From positions 1 to 6,969 of the forward strand of contig CAKMYR010000002.1 in assembly GCA_929200175.1 (NCBI GenBank): a stretch of 6,969 bases of DNA, given 5' to 3'. This DNA is from an uncultured Gammaproteobacteria bacterium (GTDB lineage: Bacteria > Pseudomonadota > Gammaproteobacteria > PS1 > Pseudothioglobaceae). The translations under genes and the position numbers were made by a program. The notes beneath the pieces are model-generated. The model was not told where the DNA came from and searched no databases. It saw only the letters and a list, made by a program, of their open reading frames with translations. Shown one piece after another: positions 5,951 to 6,969 of this stretch. Position 1 is the stretch's first letter; every line of letters begins with the position of its first letter.

Positions 5951-6151
5951 ATGGCAACGATAAATTTAGGTAAAATAAAGCCATTATTTAAAGATGTTTG
6001 GCAAAATAATGTGCAATATAAAGAACTAGACATTGTTGCTCATAATATAAGCGGTGTAAGACATATATTTATTTGCACTGTAGATTGTATAAATGTTACT
6101 CCAACTGTTAGTAATAATAACAATTGGGGTTTTTTAGTTAAAAGTGGATAG
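5951..6151 (+). CDS. Small stand-alone fibre module protein
   Basis: This 66-residue protein is little more than one module: NLGKIKPLFKDVW near the start, YKELDIV in the middle and a closing W residue before the final Lys-Ser-Gly. The same layout (NLG, P, K, W, N, Y, LD, V, W, G) forms the first 60 residues of the next gene, so the two are probably paralogues. The aromatic pattern recalls small carbohydrate-binding modules in tail fibres, so binding of a surface sugar or of the fibre base is possible. It starts one base after the preceding stop without an SD. It ends with TAG in frame with the following gene, exactly where its paralogue goes on into a collagen-like tract. Confidence 0.55.
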   Translation: MATINLGKIKPLFKDVWQNNVQYKELDIVAHNISGVRHIFICTVDCINVTPTVSNNNNWGFLVKSG

Positions 6152-6154
6152 AAT

Positions 6155-6589
6155 ATGCCTCAACAAAATTTAGGTAGAGTTGTACCAATATACAAAGGCG
6201 AATGGAGTAATTCCATTGCCTATACTAAGTTAGATGTAGTAACAAGTGGAGGTAACAGCTATATAGCTATCACTCCTAGTACGAATATAGCTGTTACTGA
6301 CACCTCCAAATGGAGATTATTAGCTTCTAAAGGTGATACTGGTCCTAAAGGTGATACTGGTTCTAAAGGAGATACTGGAGATACTGGCCCTAAAGGAGAT
6401 ACTGGAGATACTGGAGATACTGGTCCACAAGGGCCTCAGGGTACACCTGGAATAGACACATTAAAAGTAGATAATGGAGAAAAAGAATTTGGCGACTCAT
6501 CAGGAACAATTTATCGAAAAAGATATGTTTTACTGTATAATAAAACTACAAATACTTTACGATTAGAACACCAAACTTGGTATACATAG
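6155..6589 (+). CDS. Collagen-like tail fibre protein
   Basis: A 144-residue protein in three parts. Residues 1-59 are the same module as in the gene before (NLGRVVPIYKGEW, YTKLDVV, then W53). Residues 60-99 are an unbroken Gly-X-Y tract of 13 triplets, mostly GDT, GPK and GPQ, able to form a collagen-type triple helix as in many phage fibres. Residues 100-144 are a small C-terminal cap with beta-strand character (YRKRYVLLYNK). A trimeric short fibre or tail spike accessory is the likely product, at the host-contact end of the virion. The ATG aligns with that of its paralogue, which supports this start, though only a weak GGAT-like SD is present. It ends in TAG, again in frame with the next ORF. 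Confidence 0.75.
   Translation: MPQQNLGRVVPIYKGEWSNSIAYTKLDVVTSGGNSYIAITPSTNIAVTDTSKWRLLASKGDTGPKGDTGSKGDTGDTGPKGDTGDTGDTGPQGPQGTPGIDTLKVDNGEKEFGDSSGTIYRKRYVLLYNKTTNTLRLEHQTWYT
6248..6307 (+). repeat. Long inverted repeat inside the collagen-like gene
   Basis: GTAACAGCTATAT (6252-6264) is the exact reverse complement of 6285-6297. It is flanked by a further GGAG (6248-6251) pairing with CTCC (6304-6307) across a six-base bulge (6298-6303). Together they give 17 base pairs around a 20-base loop. It lies in the coding region of the N-terminal module, just before the collagen tract. No U-run follows. It could act as an mRNA structure or be the trace of a local inverted duplication. Confidence 0.7.
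6332..6451 (+). repeat. Collagen-coding 9-bp repeat tract
   Basis: The DNA behind the Gly-X-Y tract is itself repetitive. The 9-mer GGAGATACT recurs, three times in a row near 6396-6422, with variants such as GGTGATACT. Such a tract can expand or shrink in steps of nine bases without breaking the frame, so fibre length may vary between strains. Confidence 0.85.
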
Positions 6590-6595
6590 ACAATT

Positions 6596-6969
6596 ATGAA
6601 TATTTTTTATAACTCAAACATAGATAAAAAAGATATAGTTACACTTGATATTTATGTATTAAATGTTAAAATCGATAGTAGTAATTTAATTATTACATTA
6701 AATACAGGTAAGAGTTATACAGTTAATTTTTCAAACTATAAAGAAAATGATATTATATCGCTTAGACTTAATAAATACAATGATATAGTAGAAGTGAGTG
6801 ATAATGAGATTTATCAAAGTAAAGATGGAGCATTTGCAATAGCAAATAGAGAAGAAATATCTAGCTGGTTTTCATCTACTTTAATTTATTTTTGGGTAGG
6901 CCCAGGAATAACTAGTAAAAATTCAATAGGTTTTATATCTTACTTTATATTTGATAGAGATAATTTAAC
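6596..6969 (+). CDS. Unrecognised virion protein, 3' end beyond window
   Basis: An open frame of 124 complete codons with no stop, cut by the window edge. The ATG is six bases after the TAG of the collagen-like gene, in the same frame, and has no SD. The N-terminus (MNIFYNSNIDKKDIVTLDIY) is followed by alternating hydrophobic strands, for example SNLIITLNTGKSYTVNF, giving a beta-rich start. Farther on there is an aromatic stretch with SSWFSSTLIYFWVGPG around residues 89-104. I do not recognise the family. Position after fibre genes suggests another fibre or tail component. It could also be the downstream part of a readthrough product of the collagen-like gene. Confidence 0.65.
   Translation, partial: MNIFYNSNIDKKDIVTLDIYVLNVKIDSSNLIITLNTGKSYTVNFSNYKENDIISLRLNKYNDIVEVSDNEIYQSKDGAFAIANREEISSWFSSTLIYFWVGPGITSKNSIGFISYFIFDRDNL

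Noticed and set aside
5951..6969. Firm claim of TAG reassignment in this phage
   Set aside because: The adjacent ATGs, the aligned starts of the two paralogous modules and the absence of TAG inside the large head genes make separate genes more likely. An in-frame neighbour also occurs behind a TAA at 4892-4894, so shared frame alone is weak evidence.
1..6969. CRISPR array, tRNA, integrase or insertion sequence
   Set aside because: No spaced repeats of the right size, cloverleaf-like segment, recombinase motif or terminal inverted repeats with target duplications were seen on either strand.

Overview
The window looks like part of the late (packaging and virion) region of a small, tailed, double-stranded DNA phage or prophage with an AT-rich genome. 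By eye the GC content is near 30 percent, and arginine is mostly AGA. Shine-Dalgarno (SD) sequences such as AGGAGG and extended -10 boxes of the TGnTATAAT type point to a low-GC bacterial host with ordinary sigma-70-like transcription. The host itself cannot be named from this sequence. The capsid protein of the N4-gp56 type and the gp6-like adaptor suggest a short-tailed (podovirus-like) virion; this is inferred from family knowledge. No tRNA, integrase, transposon or CRISPR array is visible.

Left part, minus strand (169-2367): a tightly overlapping three-gene operon read leftwards. It starts with a 57-residue ribbon-helix-helix-like protein, followed by a small terminase subunit with two helix-turn-helix segments and a large terminase subunit with ATPase and RNase H-like nuclease motifs. 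Left of it (1-168) there is no complete gene. That stretch holds a GC-rich edge segment and two copies of a 52-bp tandem repeat.

Middle (2368-2508): a compact divergent control region. It contains a 17-bp inverted repeat whose two arms each carry an outward-facing TGATATAAT box, so one symmetrical element appears to fire both the terminase operon and the head operon. Next to it lies a 9-bp repeat (TTTATTAAA) that also occurs in the 52-bp repeats.

Right part, plus strand (2509-6969): a collinear virion operon of scaffold-like protein, major capsid protein, a small beta-rich probable head decoration protein, a head-tail adaptor, and then small tail- or fibre-associated proteins. One of these has a 13-residue internal repeat. 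Two share an N-terminal module, the second of them carrying a collagen-like Gly-X-Y tract. The last gene runs off the window. No portal gene lies between terminase and scaffold, where it is often found.

The first three head genes have strong SD sites, while the adaptor and fibre genes have weak or no SD and sit 1-6 bases behind the previous stop. This fits high-copy capsid products and translationally coupled low-copy tail products. The genes look like ordinary phage morphogenesis genes. The points most worth a second look are the symmetrical divergent promoter, the RHH gene with its shared intergenic repeats, and the three fibre ORFs that lie in one frame separated only by TAG codons.
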